Made by a program: the position numbers and the translations under genes. DNA of 64,000 bases, taken from NCBI RefSeq assembly GCF_001543105.1, contig NZ_CP014159.1, forward strand, positions 1,054,001 to 1,118,000, read 5' to 3'. This DNA comes from Aerococcus christensenii. GTDB taxonomy: Bacteria; Bacillota; Bacilli; Lactobacillales; Aerococcaceae. This document shows positions 56,020 to 64,000 of the stretch, piece by piece; position 1 is the first letter of the stretch, and every line of letters starts with the position of its first letter. The notes beneath the pieces were generated by a model. It worked only from the letters and a program-made list of their open reading frames with translations. It was not told the origin of the DNA and did no database searches.

Positions 56020-57285
56020 ATGGAATTTAAGAAATGGCGTAAAGTGCTACTTACTGGAGCAGCAGCTCTTGCTTTAGCCGCTTGTGGCTCTCAAAAAACA
56101 GATAATAAAACAGCAAACAAAGCCGATAGTGGCGATAAAACTAAGTTAGTTGTTGGCGTTGACAAAATTTATTCAGAATACATGAAAGACATTAAGGATA
56201 AATTTGAAAAAGATAATAAAATAACTTTGGAAATTAAAGAAGTTAACCAATCAGATGTTCTAACGAACTTACCAACAGATGGTCCAACCGGTTCAGCTCC
56301 AGATGTGATGATGGCACCTTATGACCGCGTAGGTGGTTTAGGACAACAAGGTCATTTAGCAGAAGTTAAATTAGAAAATACAGACCAATACGATGACAAG
56401 ATGAAGAGCATGGTAACTTTAGATGGCAAGGTTTATGGTCAACCAAATGTTATTGAAACTTTAGTTCTTTACTACAACAAAGACTTACTCAAAGAAGCCC
56501 CTAAGACTTTTGAAGATTTGGAAAAATTACAAAAAGATCCTAAATATGCTTTCGAAGGTGAATCCGGTAAGTCTACTGGTTTCTTGGCAGATTGGACGAA
56601 CTTCTACTATTCTTACGGGGTAAGTGCAGGATATGGAGCTTATGTCTTTGGGAAGAACGGAACAGATCCTAAAGATATCGGGTTAGCTGCTGGAGATTCT
56701 GAAAAAGCACTTGAATATGTGAAGAAATGGTATGACACATGGCCACAAGGTATGAAGGACGCTTCTAAATCTGGAGCCTTTGCTTCTGAACAATTTATCG
56801 GCAAGAAAGCTGCCGCTATTATTGACGGCCCATGGAAAGCTGCTTCCTTCAAACAAGCTAAAGTTAACTATGGAGCAACTACTATTCCTACTTTACCAAA
56901 CGGCAAGACATATAGTCCTTTTGCTGGTGGGAAAGCTTGGGTAATCTCCAATTACTCTAAGAACAAAGAAGGCGCTCAAAAATTCTTAGCTTACATTACA
57001 GGTGAAGAAGCTCAAAAGAAATTCTTCGATAAGACACAAGAAGTACCAGCAACAAAAGTTGGACGTAAATATGCGGATGAAAAAGGTACAGATTTAACCA
57101 AGGCGATTGTTAAACAATTCGAAAATTCTCAACCAATGCCAAATATTCCTGAAATGGCTGAAGTTTGGAACCCAGGAAAAGCAATGTACTTTGATGTAGC
57201 ATCCGGTAAGAAAGATGCAAAAACTGCAATTAAAGATGCTGTAGAAGCTATTAAGAGCGCTATTGAGCAAAAATTTGCCAAATAG
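56020..57285 (+). CDS. malE: maltodextrin ABC transporter substrate-binding lipoprotein
   Basis: 421-residue extracytoplasmic sugar-binding protein. Signal peptide with lipobox LAAC (Cys22), then GDKTKLVVGVDKIYSEYM, PDVMMAPYDRVGGLGQQGHL, and FAGGKAWVISNYSKN, all typical of MalE/MalX. AAGGAG before ATG. An intercistronic hairpin follows, then malF. Confidence 0.93.
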   Translation: MEFKKWRKVLLTGAAALALAACGSQKTDNKTANKADSGDKTKLVVGVDKIYSEYMKDIKDKFEKDNKITLEIKEVNQSDVLTNLPTDGPTGSAPDVMMAPYDRVGGLGQQGHLAEVKLENTDQYDDKMKSMVTLDGKVYGQPNVIETLVLYYNKDLLKEAPKTFEDLEKLQKDPKYAFEGESGKSTGFLADWTNFYYSYGVSAGYGAYVFGKNGTDPKDIGLAAGDSEKALEYVKKWYDTWPQGMKDASKSGAFASEQFIGKKAAAIIDGPWKAASFKQAKVNYGATTIPTLPNGKTYSPFAGGKAWVISNYSKNKEGAQKFLAYITGEEAQKKFFDKTQEVPATKVGRKYADEKGTDLTKAIVKQFENSQPMPNIPEMAEVWNPGKAMYFDVASGKKDAKTAIKDAVEAIKSAIEQKFAK

Positions 57286-57304
57286 GATGATAAAGTAAAC
57301 TTAT

Positions 57305-57342
57305 AAAAAGGGGCTGGACAAGAAGTGCCTGGCTCCTTTTTA
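57305..57342 (+). terminator. partial terminator between malE and malF
   Basis: AAAAAGG.GC pairs with GC.CCTTTTT around a loop of about 15 bases. Such a stem would give more malE than malF mRNA. Confidence 0.65.
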
Positions 57343-57365
57343 TCATAGAAAAGAGGGACACCAAA

Positions 57366-58667
57366 GTGAAAGAAGAAGCGAACCATTCGGTGAAAAAGGC
57401 CATGTGGTTATCTCTCATTCCAGGCTTGGGGCAGTTCTATAATCAGCAAAAACTGAAAGGACTCATTCTGTTTGTAGGGTTTCTGTTAGAAATCATAGAA
57501 ATAGTCACGTTTGGAATACCTGCTATTCAAGGCTTGATAACTCTAGGGACTACCCCGATGAAAGACCACTCGCTCTTTTTATTAATTGAAGGAGCTATTC
57601 AACTTATCGCTATTATTTTGTTCATTTTCTACCATGCTATATGTATGGCAGATGCCAAAATAGTTAGAGAAGGTATTGAAAAAGGACATCCTGTTTCAAA
57701 AGATATGAAGAGTATGCTTAAAAATATCTATCAAAACGGATTTGCTTATCTATTAATTATTCCAGCTTACTTAATTATGCTGTTTACTATTGTATTTCCG
57801 GTTATTGTGACGTTAATGATTGCGTTTACCAACTATGATTTTAATCATATACCACCGAACCGATTAATTGATTGGGTAGGGGCTAAAAATTTCTTGAACA
57901 TCGTACGGCTAAGCACCTTTAAGTCTGCCTTTACGGCCGTCTTATCTTGGACGGTGATTTGGACACTTTTGGCGTCCACCTTGCAGATTGTGATTGGAAT
58001 AGCTACAGCTGTTATTGCCAATCAACCTTTTATTAAGTTTAAACGCTTGTTTGGGGTAATTTTCCTATTACCTTGGGCAGTACCTGCTTTCGTTTCTATT
58101 ATGAGTTTTTCTAACTTCTTCAATGACTCCATTGGAGCGATGAATGTTCAAGTGTTACCATTCTTAGAAAAAATTATTCCTTTCCTCCATTTTGGATTAA
58201 TTCCTTGGAAGACAGAGCCAACTTGGTCAAAAGTAGCGATTATTATGATTCAAGGGTGGTTAGGTTTCCCATATGTTTATGTTTTAACCTCTGGGATTCT
58301 TCAATCCATCCCTCAAGATCTCTATGAAGCCGCAACTGTGGATGGGGCAAGCGCTTGGCAAAAATTTAGAAATATTACCTTACCGATGATTTTTGCAGTG
58401 GCTGCACCAACCTTTATTTCTCAATACACCTTTAACTTTAACAACTTCTCTATGATTTACCTCTTCAACGAAGGAGGACCTGGTAGTGTAGGTGGAGGTG
58501 CAGGGGCCACAGATATCTTAATTTCTTGGATTTACAAGTTAACTACACAAAACGCTCCACAATATTCTATGGCTGCTGCGGTGACCTTGATTATTTCCCT
58601 GATTGTGATTTCGATTTCTTTAGTTACTTTCAAGAAATTACATGCTTTTGAAATGGAGGAGAGATAG
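57366..58667 (+). CDS. malF: maltodextrin ABC transporter permease MalF
   Basis: 433 residues. An N-terminal extension holds about three helices (MWLSLIPGLGQFYNQQKLKG start), seen in streptococcal MalC; the canonical permease core has about six helices and the EAA loop EAATVDGASAWQKFRNITLP. GTG start without a clear strong ribosome site. Stop abuts the malG ATG. Confidence 0.93.
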   Translation: MKEEANHSVKKAMWLSLIPGLGQFYNQQKLKGLILFVGFLLEIIEIVTFGIPAIQGLITLGTTPMKDHSLFLLIEGAIQLIAIILFIFYHAICMADAKIVREGIEKGHPVSKDMKSMLKNIYQNGFAYLLIIPAYLIMLFTIVFPVIVTLMIAFTNYDFNHIPPNRLIDWVGAKNFLNIVRLSTFKSAFTAVLSWTVIWTLLASTLQIVIGIATAVIANQPFIKFKRLFGVIFLLPWAVPAFVSIMSFSNFFNDSIGAMNVQVLPFLEKIIPFLHFGLIPWKTEPTWSKVAIIMIQGWLGFPYVYVLTSGILQSIPQDLYEAATVDGASAWQKFRNITLPMIFAVAAPTFISQYTFNFNNFSMIYLFNEGGPGSVGGGAGATDILISWIYKLTTQNAPQYSMAAAVTLIISLIVISISLVTFKKLHAFEMEER

Positions 58668-59525
58668 ATGGCTAGTTTAAAAGTTCAAAGCTCCACTAAA
58701 CGGAAGCGAATGATTTCTCATTCTTTAACTTATCTGTATCTTTTAATTCTTAGTGTGATTATTCTCTTTCCGTTAATGGTTACAGTTTCTTCCGCCTTTA
58801 AAGTTGGAAATGTAACGGCCTTTACTTTAGACTTGAAGAGTCAATTTAGTTTAGAAAATTTTAGGCGTCTCTTCCATGAAACGCTTTATGTTCGCTGGTA
58901 TCTCAATACCTTATGGGTGGCCGTATGGACCATGCTTATTCAGGTCCTGGTTGTTACTTTGACGGGGTATGCTTACAGTCGGTATAATTTCGTCGGACGG
59001 AAGAAGAGTCTGATCCTCTTCTTGATTATCCAGATGGTGCCAACTACCGCTTCTTTGACCGCTTTCTTCGTTATGGCTTGGTTATTTCATGCCTTGAATG
59101 AATATTGGTTCTTGATTATGATCTATGTTGGCGGCGGAATTCCAATGAATGCTTGGCTGATGAAGGGATACTTTGATACAGTTCCTTTCGATTTAGATGA
59201 GTCCGCTCGCTTAGATGGTGCAGGCCACCTACGAATTTTTGGACAGATTGTCTTGCCATTAGTTCGGCCAATGATTGCTGTTCAAGCCTTATGGGCATTT
59301 ATGGGACCTTTCGGTGATTTCATGTTGGCTAAGTTCCTCTTACGGGATCAAAAAGCTTACACGGTCGCAGTTGGTTTACAAACCTTTATTTCAGATTCTA
59401 AAAAACCTGAAGTCACACTCTTTGCTGCAGGAGCAATTTTGATAGCAGTACCAATATCTATTCTCTTCTTCCTCTTACAAAAGAATTTTGTGTCTGGCTT
59501 GACGTCAGGAGGAACGAAGGGTTAG
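58668..59525 (+). CDS. malG: maltodextrin ABC transporter permease MalG
   Basis: 285 residues, six helices, EAA loop [29 protein letters not shown] lies at the end of malF, so the two are coupled. Partner of MalF; energy is expected from the MsmK-type ATPase at 63.6 kb. Confidence 0.94.
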   Translation: MASLKVQSSTKRKRMISHSLTYLYLLILSVIILFPLMVTVSSAFKVGNVTAFTLDLKSQFSLENFRRLFHETLYVRWYLNTLWVAVWTMLIQVLVVTLTGYAYSRYNFVGRKKSLILFLIIQMVPTTASLTAFFVMAWLFHALNEYWFLIMIYVGGGIPMNAWLMKGYFDTVPFDLDESARLDGAGHLRIFGQIVLPLVRPMIAVQALWAFMGPFGDFMLAKFLLRDQKAYTVAVGLQTFISDSKKPEVTLFAAGAILIAVPISILFFLLQKNFVSGLTSGGTKG

Positions 59526-59537
59526 TCAGGAGATCGA

Positions 59538-60368
59538 ATGAAAAGTTTAGGATTACCGCTTCGCTATTTATGCGCCATTATGTCGCCTAAGAAGTTGTTT
59601 CAGCTACGTCGATTGCTTAAATGGCAAGAGATAGTGATGTTAATTATTATCTTGAATGCTTGTTTATTTTTGCCAACGATATATAGCGAGATCCAAGTAG
59701 AAGATTATTCTTTAGACCGAATTGTAGAAGGCGGATTGGTGATGATTAATGAACAGACGGCCAGTGCTTTGAAACAAGGTGAAATTAGGAATAATCATTA
59801 TACTGGGCAACACATGGCGAAATCTTCTCAAGAAGGAAAGATTCTTGTTTTACCTAATCAAGATTCAATTGAACAGATCAAACAAGAAGAGACACCCTCT
59901 CTTATTTTAACTGGGGATCAATGGATTTTTCATTATGGACCAGACAAGTCAATTACTTTCCCTGTTTATGGAGAAAATATTGAGTGTACGAAGTGGACAT
60001 CCGATGATGAAGTCAAGAAATTTGTGAACCAACAATGGTTTCTATCTAATAAAAAGACAGTCATTCTCTATCTATTGATGGTAGCTATGGCCTTATTTAT
60101 AGGGAATAGTCTATTTTTGGTGATACTTGGTGGTTTCTTTCTATCATTAGTAAAGAAATCTAAACTTTTTCACATTAGAAGCTTCAAGGAAGGCGTGTCG
60201 TTAATGGTGGGCTGCTTAGGATTACCAACGCTATTAGCTGCTGCAAGTGGATTTATTTTTAAGTCTCCCATCCTGATGCTTAATGTGCAAATGATTGGTA
60301 CAATTTTGATGGTGGTCCTTGTTTTCTATAAGACGCAATTTAGAGATCCCCTTATAGAAGAAAATTAA
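59538..60368 (+). CDS. malA: MalA-like maltodextrin utilisation membrane protein (DUF1189)
   Basis: 276 residues: one helix near 35-50 ending CLFLPTIYSE, an extracytoplasmic domain (about 55-180), then three to four helices. This is the DUF1189 arrangement, and the position after malG matches streptococcal malA. Function in maltodextrin use is not defined. A second DUF1189 protein lies at 8404-9423. Confidence 0.75.
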   Translation: MKSLGLPLRYLCAIMSPKKLFQLRRLLKWQEIVMLIIILNACLFLPTIYSEIQVEDYSLDRIVEGGLVMINEQTASALKQGEIRNNHYTGQHMAKSSQEGKILVLPNQDSIEQIKQEETPSLILTGDQWIFHYGPDKSITFPVYGENIECTKWTSDDEVKKFVNQQWFLSNKKTVILYLLMVAMALFIGNSLFLVILGGFFLSLVKKSKLFHIRSFKEGVSLMVGCLGLPTLLAAASGFIFKSPILMLNVQMIGTILMVVLVFYKTQFRDPLIEEN

Positions 60369-60369
60369 A

Positions 60370-60500
60370 AGGAAAAAGACTCAGATTCGATGCAGAAATC
60401 TGAGCCTTTTTAATTAATAAAAATGAAGTATGGGTTACTCTTACAAGAATAGATGAAAAAGGGCTTCTCGCTGTTTTGGAGAAGTCCTTTTTATTTTTAG
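60370..60500. terminator. two terminator hairpins between malA and malQ
   Basis: AAAAAGACTCAGATT pairs with AAATCTGAGCCTTTTT (60372-60412). AAAAAGGGCTTCTC pairs with GAGAAGTCCTTTTT (60457-60493). They serve the convergent genes. Confidence 0.85.
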
Positions 60501-60526
60501 AAGTGACTTTCTGATTAATGAAGGGT

Positions 60527-62026
60527 TTAACCTTTATAAGCAGGATTTAAGCGATGATAGATTTGAGTCAACTGACGCAATTTATCAGCAAGTGCAGGGG
60601 TGAGTTGTCCCTCTAACATCCGCCATTGCCAGTTGCCTCCAAGGGTAGAAGGAATGTTGATCCTAGCTCGATCATCTAACTCAAGTAAATCTTGCATGGT
60701 GTAAATAGCGGTGTTGGCTGGAGAAGCAGCAATTGCTCGGTTGAGCATCTCTGGAACAGATTCTTCAGGATGACGTTTAATGTAGTTTTCAGCACAAGCT
60801 TTTTCTTGATCGCTAGCGGTAAGATACCAGCCGAGACCTGTTTGATTATCATGGGTCCCCACATAAGCAATGGAATTCGAATCATAATTATGAGGAAGTT
60901 CAATACTGTCATTCCCATCAAAGGCAAATTCAAGAACATGCATTCCTGGAAAACCGCAATCTTTCAAAAGTTGAGCGACTTCTGGTGTAGGATAGCCAAG
61001 GTCTTCTGCAATAATATGGACGTCTCCTAAGGCTTCCTTAACAGCTTTAAAGAGAGCGTAGCCAGGGCCTTTTGCCCAATGACCAGGGGCAGCATCTTTT
61101 GAACCAAATGGAATTTCCCAGAAGGATTCAAAACCTCTAAAGTGGTCAATGCGAACAACATCGTAGAGCTTCAAGCTTTCTTGAATCCGCCAAATCCACC
61201 ATTGATAGTGATCTTCTGCCATAGCGTCCCAATTATAGATAGGGTTGCCCCAAAGTTGGCCACCTTTTGTAAAACCATCAGGTGGGCAGCCAGCAACTAG
61301 GGTAGATTGTCCATTATCATCTACTTTGAAGAAGTGGGGCATCTGCCACATTTCGACACTATCCCCTGAAACATAGATAGGCATATCTCCAATAATTTGA
61401 ATATGGTTTTGGTTGGCGTATTCTTTGAGTAGGTACCATTGCCTGAAGAAGAAGAATTGCGTCACGAGATGATAATCAATGACGTCTTTTTGTTGGGCTA
61501 AGAGTTGGCTAAGAGCAGGTTCTTGACGTAACCGAATAGGTGGATCCCAATTAGATACGGATTCGAGAAGGAAGTGTTCCTTACAAGCCATATATTGGGC
61601 GAAAGGAATCAACCATTTTTCATTTTCACGAATAAAGTCTTGATAAGCCGTCCAGTTAGGTTTATCTTGGAGAAATTTTTTGACCGCTTTTTCTAAAAGA
61701 GGACGCTTGGTATGAAAGAGAGTGGCGTAATCGATATTTTCTGGATCTTTCCCAAAAGATATGTTTTCATAGTCGTTTTTCTCTAATAGTCCCCATTGGT
61801 ATAATATTTCTAAGTCGATGAAATACGTGTTCCCTGCAAAGGCAGAGAAAGATTGGTAGGGAGAATCTCCATAGCTTGTGGTTCCTAGAGGTAAGATTTG
61901 CCAATAGGTTTGGCCAGAATTGACAAGAAAATCTATAAAGTGATAAGCTGATTGCCCAAAAGTTCCAATGCCTTCATGATTGGGTAAGGAAGATATGGGC
62001 ATTAAAACGCCGCTTGAGCGTAACAT
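60527..62026 (-). CDS. malQ: 4-alpha-glucanotransferase
   Basis: Amylomaltase that disproportionates maltodextrins in the cytoplasm, GH77, 499 residues. Seen: SSGVLMPISSLPNHEGIGTFG, QILPLGTTSYGDSPY, the nucleophile Asp in VRIDHFRGFE, acid Glu in AEDLG and GTHDNQT. Start at 62026 follows AAAGGAGG; the frame continues upstream to 62062. Own promoter with operator. Confidence 0.95.
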   Translation of the reverse strand: MLRSSGVLMPISSLPNHEGIGTFGQSAYHFIDFLVNSGQTYWQILPLGTTSYGDSPYQSFSAFAGNTYFIDLEILYQWGLLEKNDYENISFGKDPENIDYATLFHTKRPLLEKAVKKFLQDKPNWTAYQDFIRENEKWLIPFAQYMACKEHFLLESVSNWDPPIRLRQEPALSQLLAQQKDVIDYHLVTQFFFFRQWYLLKEYANQNHIQIIGDMPIYVSGDSVEMWQMPHFFKVDDNGQSTLVAGCPPDGFTKGGQLWGNPIYNWDAMAEDHYQWWIWRIQESLKLYDVVRIDHFRGFESFWEIPFGSKDAAPGHWAKGPGYALFKAVKEALGDVHIIAEDLGYPTPEVAQLLKDCGFPGMHVLEFAFDGNDSIELPHNYDSNSIAYVGTHDNQTGLGWYLTASDQEKACAENYIKRHPEESVPEMLNRAIAASPANTAIYTMQDLLELDDRARINIPSTLGGNWQWRMLEGQLTPALADKLRQLTQIYHRLNPAYKG

Positions 62027-62074
62027 AGAAAGGCCTCCTTTAAAAAATAAGAATAGTAGCATTTTGCATAGTTT

Positions 62075-62114
62075 ATTATAAAAAATCTAAGTACACAATG
62101 CAAACGTTTTCGGT
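62075..62114 (-). promoter_or_regulatory. malQ promoter with MalR-like operator
   Basis: On the minus strand TTGCAT (62103-62098) is 17 bases from TATAAT (62080-62075). GCAAACGTTTTC (62100-62111) overlaps the -35. Confidence 0.8.
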
Positions 62115-62189
62115 AAAAATAGAAAAAAGTTTTTAAACAAAAGAGAGGAAATTTTTAAGAGAATATCTTAAAAAAAATAGCTGTAAGCA

Positions 62190-62242
62190 TTGAAAGCGTT
62201 TTAAAATTAACGTATAATATTCTTATAAGCGCTAACGTTTGC
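62190..62242 (+). promoter_or_regulatory. promoter of GH13 gene with two MalR/cre-like sites
   Basis: TTGAAA (62190-62195) is 17 bases from TATAAT (62213-62218). TGAAAGCGTTTTAA covers the -35 and fits a cre-like form. GCTAACGTTTGC (62231-62242) lies just downstream of the start. Confidence 0.82.
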
Positions 62243-62279
62243 ATAACTTAGCCAATTTGCAAAGAGATGGAGGAAAGTT

Positions 62280-63584
62280 ATGACTTCTACAACGTCAAAC
62301 GCCTTATTGAATCAAAGTATTTATCAAGTTTTTGTCAGAAATTATGGCCCAGAAGGAACCTTCGATGAAGTGACCGCTGATTTGGATCGAATTAAGGCTT
62401 TAGGTTTTGATTATCTTTATCTATTACCCATTTTTCCAATTGGAAAGAAAAATCGAAAGGGAACATTAGGTTCCCCTTATGCGATCCGTGATTATATGGC
62501 GATTAATCCTGAACTAGGAGATTTGAATTCTTTTAAGCGTTTAGTGAAAGCTTGTCATGATCGGCACATGAAAGTGATGCTTGATATTGTGTTTAATCAC
62601 ACGGCACCTGATCATTATTGGACGGTAGATCATCCTGAATATTATTATCACAGAGAGGATGGTTCTTTTGGCAATCGGGTGGGCGACTGGAGCGATATTA
62701 TTGATTTAGATTTATCTCATCCAGGACTTCGTCAAGAATTGATCAACACGCTGAAATATTGGGCCAAAGAAGGTGTAGATGCCTTTCGATGTGATGTGGC
62801 TAGCTTGTTACCCTTAGATTTTTGGTTAGAAGCTCGTCAAGAAATTCAAAAGGTTCATCCTGATCATGTATGGTTAGCGGAGAGTGTAGAACCTCAATTT
62901 ATTCGCCAGTTGCGTTCAGAAGGGATGCACCCTATCACAGATTCGGAAGTCTACCAAGCTTTTGATTGCGCCTATGAATATGATATTTTAGCGAACTTTT
63001 ATCAGGTCTTAGAAGGAAAGGCGTCTCTTCGTTTATGGAAGTACTTACTGAATTTTCAGCAAGCCATTTATCCAGAGAATGCGATTAAAGTGCGCACTTT
63101 AGAAAATCATGATCAAGAACGGATCAGAAGTCGCGTGAAGAGTGAGCGAAGCAACTTGAATTGTTTAGCTTATAGTTTCTTCTGTAAGGGAATGGGCTTT
63201 GTTTATAATGGGCAGGAGTTTCAGTATGCTAAGCGAACGACTTTATTTGATAAGGCGCCCATTGATTGGAACACGCCATCTCCTAAGTACTTGACTTTGT
63301 TGAAACGCATGCTTCAGCTAAAAAAAGAAGATTATTTCTCACAGCATAAGCAATTTTATGTTGTAGAAGATGATCAAGAGGCGTTAGAATTACGTTATGA
63401 AACCAAGAAAGAATTCATAGTGGGTGTGTTTGATATTTTGGATCAAAAAGGGACCTATCACATTGATCTTCCGGATGGTAGCTACATTAATCAAATTAAT
63501 CAAGAGGAAATTGAAATTAAGGCAGGCCAATTGGATCTTGCTTTGGCACCGTTTATTATTCACTCCAAGACGAAGAACGCATAA
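62280..63584 (+). CDS. cytoplasmic alpha-amylase family glycoside hydrolase (GH13)
   Basis: 434 residues, no signal peptide and no N-terminal carbohydrate domain. Barrel motifs: DIVFNH (about 102-107), nucleophile Asp172 in FRCDVAS, Glu201 in WLAESVEP, Asp278 in LENHDQER. Starts directly at IYQVFVRNYGPEGTF. It is shorter than typical alpha-glucosidases; the precise subfamily is not clear. Position between malQ and the ATPase gene supports maltodextrin breakdown. GGAGGAAAG before ATG. Confidence 0.88.
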   Translation: MTSTTSNALLNQSIYQVFVRNYGPEGTFDEVTADLDRIKALGFDYLYLLPIFPIGKKNRKGTLGSPYAIRDYMAINPELGDLNSFKRLVKACHDRHMKVMLDIVFNHTAPDHYWTVDHPEYYYHREDGSFGNRVGDWSDIIDLDLSHPGLRQELINTLKYWAKEGVDAFRCDVASLLPLDFWLEARQEIQKVHPDHVWLAESVEPQFIRQLRSEGMHPITDSEVYQAFDCAYEYDILANFYQVLEGKASLRLWKYLLNFQQAIYPENAIKVRTLENHDQERIRSRVKSERSNLNCLAYSFFCKGMGFVYNGQEFQYAKRTTLFDKAPIDWNTPSPKYLTLLKRMLQLKKEDYFSQHKQFYVVEDDQEALELRYETKKEFIVGVFDILDQKGTYHIDLPDGSYINQINQEEIEIKAGQLDLALAPFIIHSKTKNA

Positions 63585-63609
63585 GTAAGTCAAGAAAAGA
63601 GGAAAAGAA

Positions 63610-64000
63610 ATGGTAAAAATTGATTTAGATCATATCTATAAAAAATATTCAAAAAATGATTTTTATAATGTGACGGATTTTAATTTAGAAATTCAGGATA
63701 AAGAATTTATTGTGTTTGTTGGCCCATCTGGGTGTGGAAAATCAACAACCTTGAGAATGATCGCAGGCTTGGAAGATATTACCAAGGGTGAATTACGTAT
63801 TGATGGCGAAGTAATGAATGACGTTGAGCCTAAAGATCGTGATATTGCGATGGTTTTCCAAAACTATGCCTTATATCCTCATATGACAGTATTTGATAAT
63901 ATGGCGTTTGGCTTGAAATTACGGAAATATTCCCAAGAAGAAATTAAAAAACGCGTGGAAAATGCAGCAGATATTTTAGGCTTAAACGGTTTATTAGAAC
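63610..64000 (+). CDS. msmK: sugar ABC transporter ATP-binding protein, MsmK/UgpC type (3' end outside window)
   Basis: The first 130 codons are present: Walker [11 protein letters not shown]-loop [12 protein letters not shown], and [20 protein letters not shown]. This is the MalK/MsmK class with a C-terminal regulatory domain expected beyond the edge. AGAGGAAAAG before ATG, 25 bases after the GH13 stop. It probably energises MalFG and possibly other sugar importers. Confidence 0.9.
   Translation, partial: MVKIDLDHIYKKYSKNDFYNVTDFNLEIQDKEFIVFVGPSGCGKSTTLRMIAGLEDITKGELRIDGEVMNDVEPKDRDIAMVFQNYALYPHMTVFDNMAFGLKLRKYSQEEIKKRVENAADILGLNGLLE

Overview
The window is chromosomal DNA of a low-GC Gram-positive bacterium. 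Tgt-YajC-ComN, EcsAB, CcrZ-TrmB, YtpR-MurC, T-box leaders on valS and leuS, a glmS ribozyme, a PrsA lipoprotein foldase and a streptococcal-type maltodextrin locus with a MalA/DUF1189 protein together point to the Lactobacillales. The mix of streptococcal and enterococcal or bacillar gene orders would fit Aerococcaceae or Carnobacteriaceae, but the species cannot be fixed from the sequence alone.

Layout. 1-13 kb: tRNA modification (tgt, cut by the window edge), yajC, comN, dinB, the ytoI-nrnA pair, divergent zwf and cshB, a DUF1189 membrane protein, a SAM methyltransferase and a large YfhO-type membrane protein. 13-24 kb: a class B penicillin-binding protein, rpmG (zinc-free type), a rhomboid-glcK-rhodanese-mpg operon, T-box-controlled valS, and glmS behind its self-cleaving ribozyme. 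24-36 kb: prsA-ytxH-hit on the minus strand, ecsAB, ccrZ, trmB, ytpR, an unusual basic protein in the sftA position, murC, galU, a nucleoid-associated protein and folC. 36-43 kb: an accessory island. A phosphatase gene is followed by remnants of a tyrosine recombinase and an IS30-family transposase, then an AT-rich sugar operon (LacI regulator, AlsE-like epimerase, RpiB-like isomerase, PTS EIIBC, a TIM-barrel-like protein with a stop at codon 2, PTS EIIA), best read as D-allose or a related aldohexose use. 43-50 kb: T-box leuS, pyridoxal kinase, a two-gene locus for a secreted glycine-zipper protein and a small membrane protein (the second with a frameshift at an A6 run), and a MurJ/YtgP-type flippase. 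50-64 kb: a maltodextrin regulon (phosphorylase, MalR, neopullulanase, MalE-MalF-MalG-MalA, MalQ, a second GH13 enzyme and the start of an MsmK-type ATPase).

The maltodextrin genes form one pathway. Lipoprotein MalE and permeases MalFG, energised by the MsmK-type ATPase at the right edge, would import maltodextrins. Two cytoplasmic GH13 enzymes, MalQ and the phosphorylase would convert them to glucose and glucose-1-phosphate; GlcK, Zwf and GalU elsewhere in the window could use these products. MalR-type pseudo-palindromes overlap the -35 box of every clear promoter in this regulon. The most unusual elements are the decayed mobile-element scar beside the allose-like operon, the codon-2 stop in that operon, the candidate secreted effector/membrane-partner pair, the motor-less SftA-like protein, and a divergent promoter pair (zwf/cshB) sharing one palindromic -35 hexamer.
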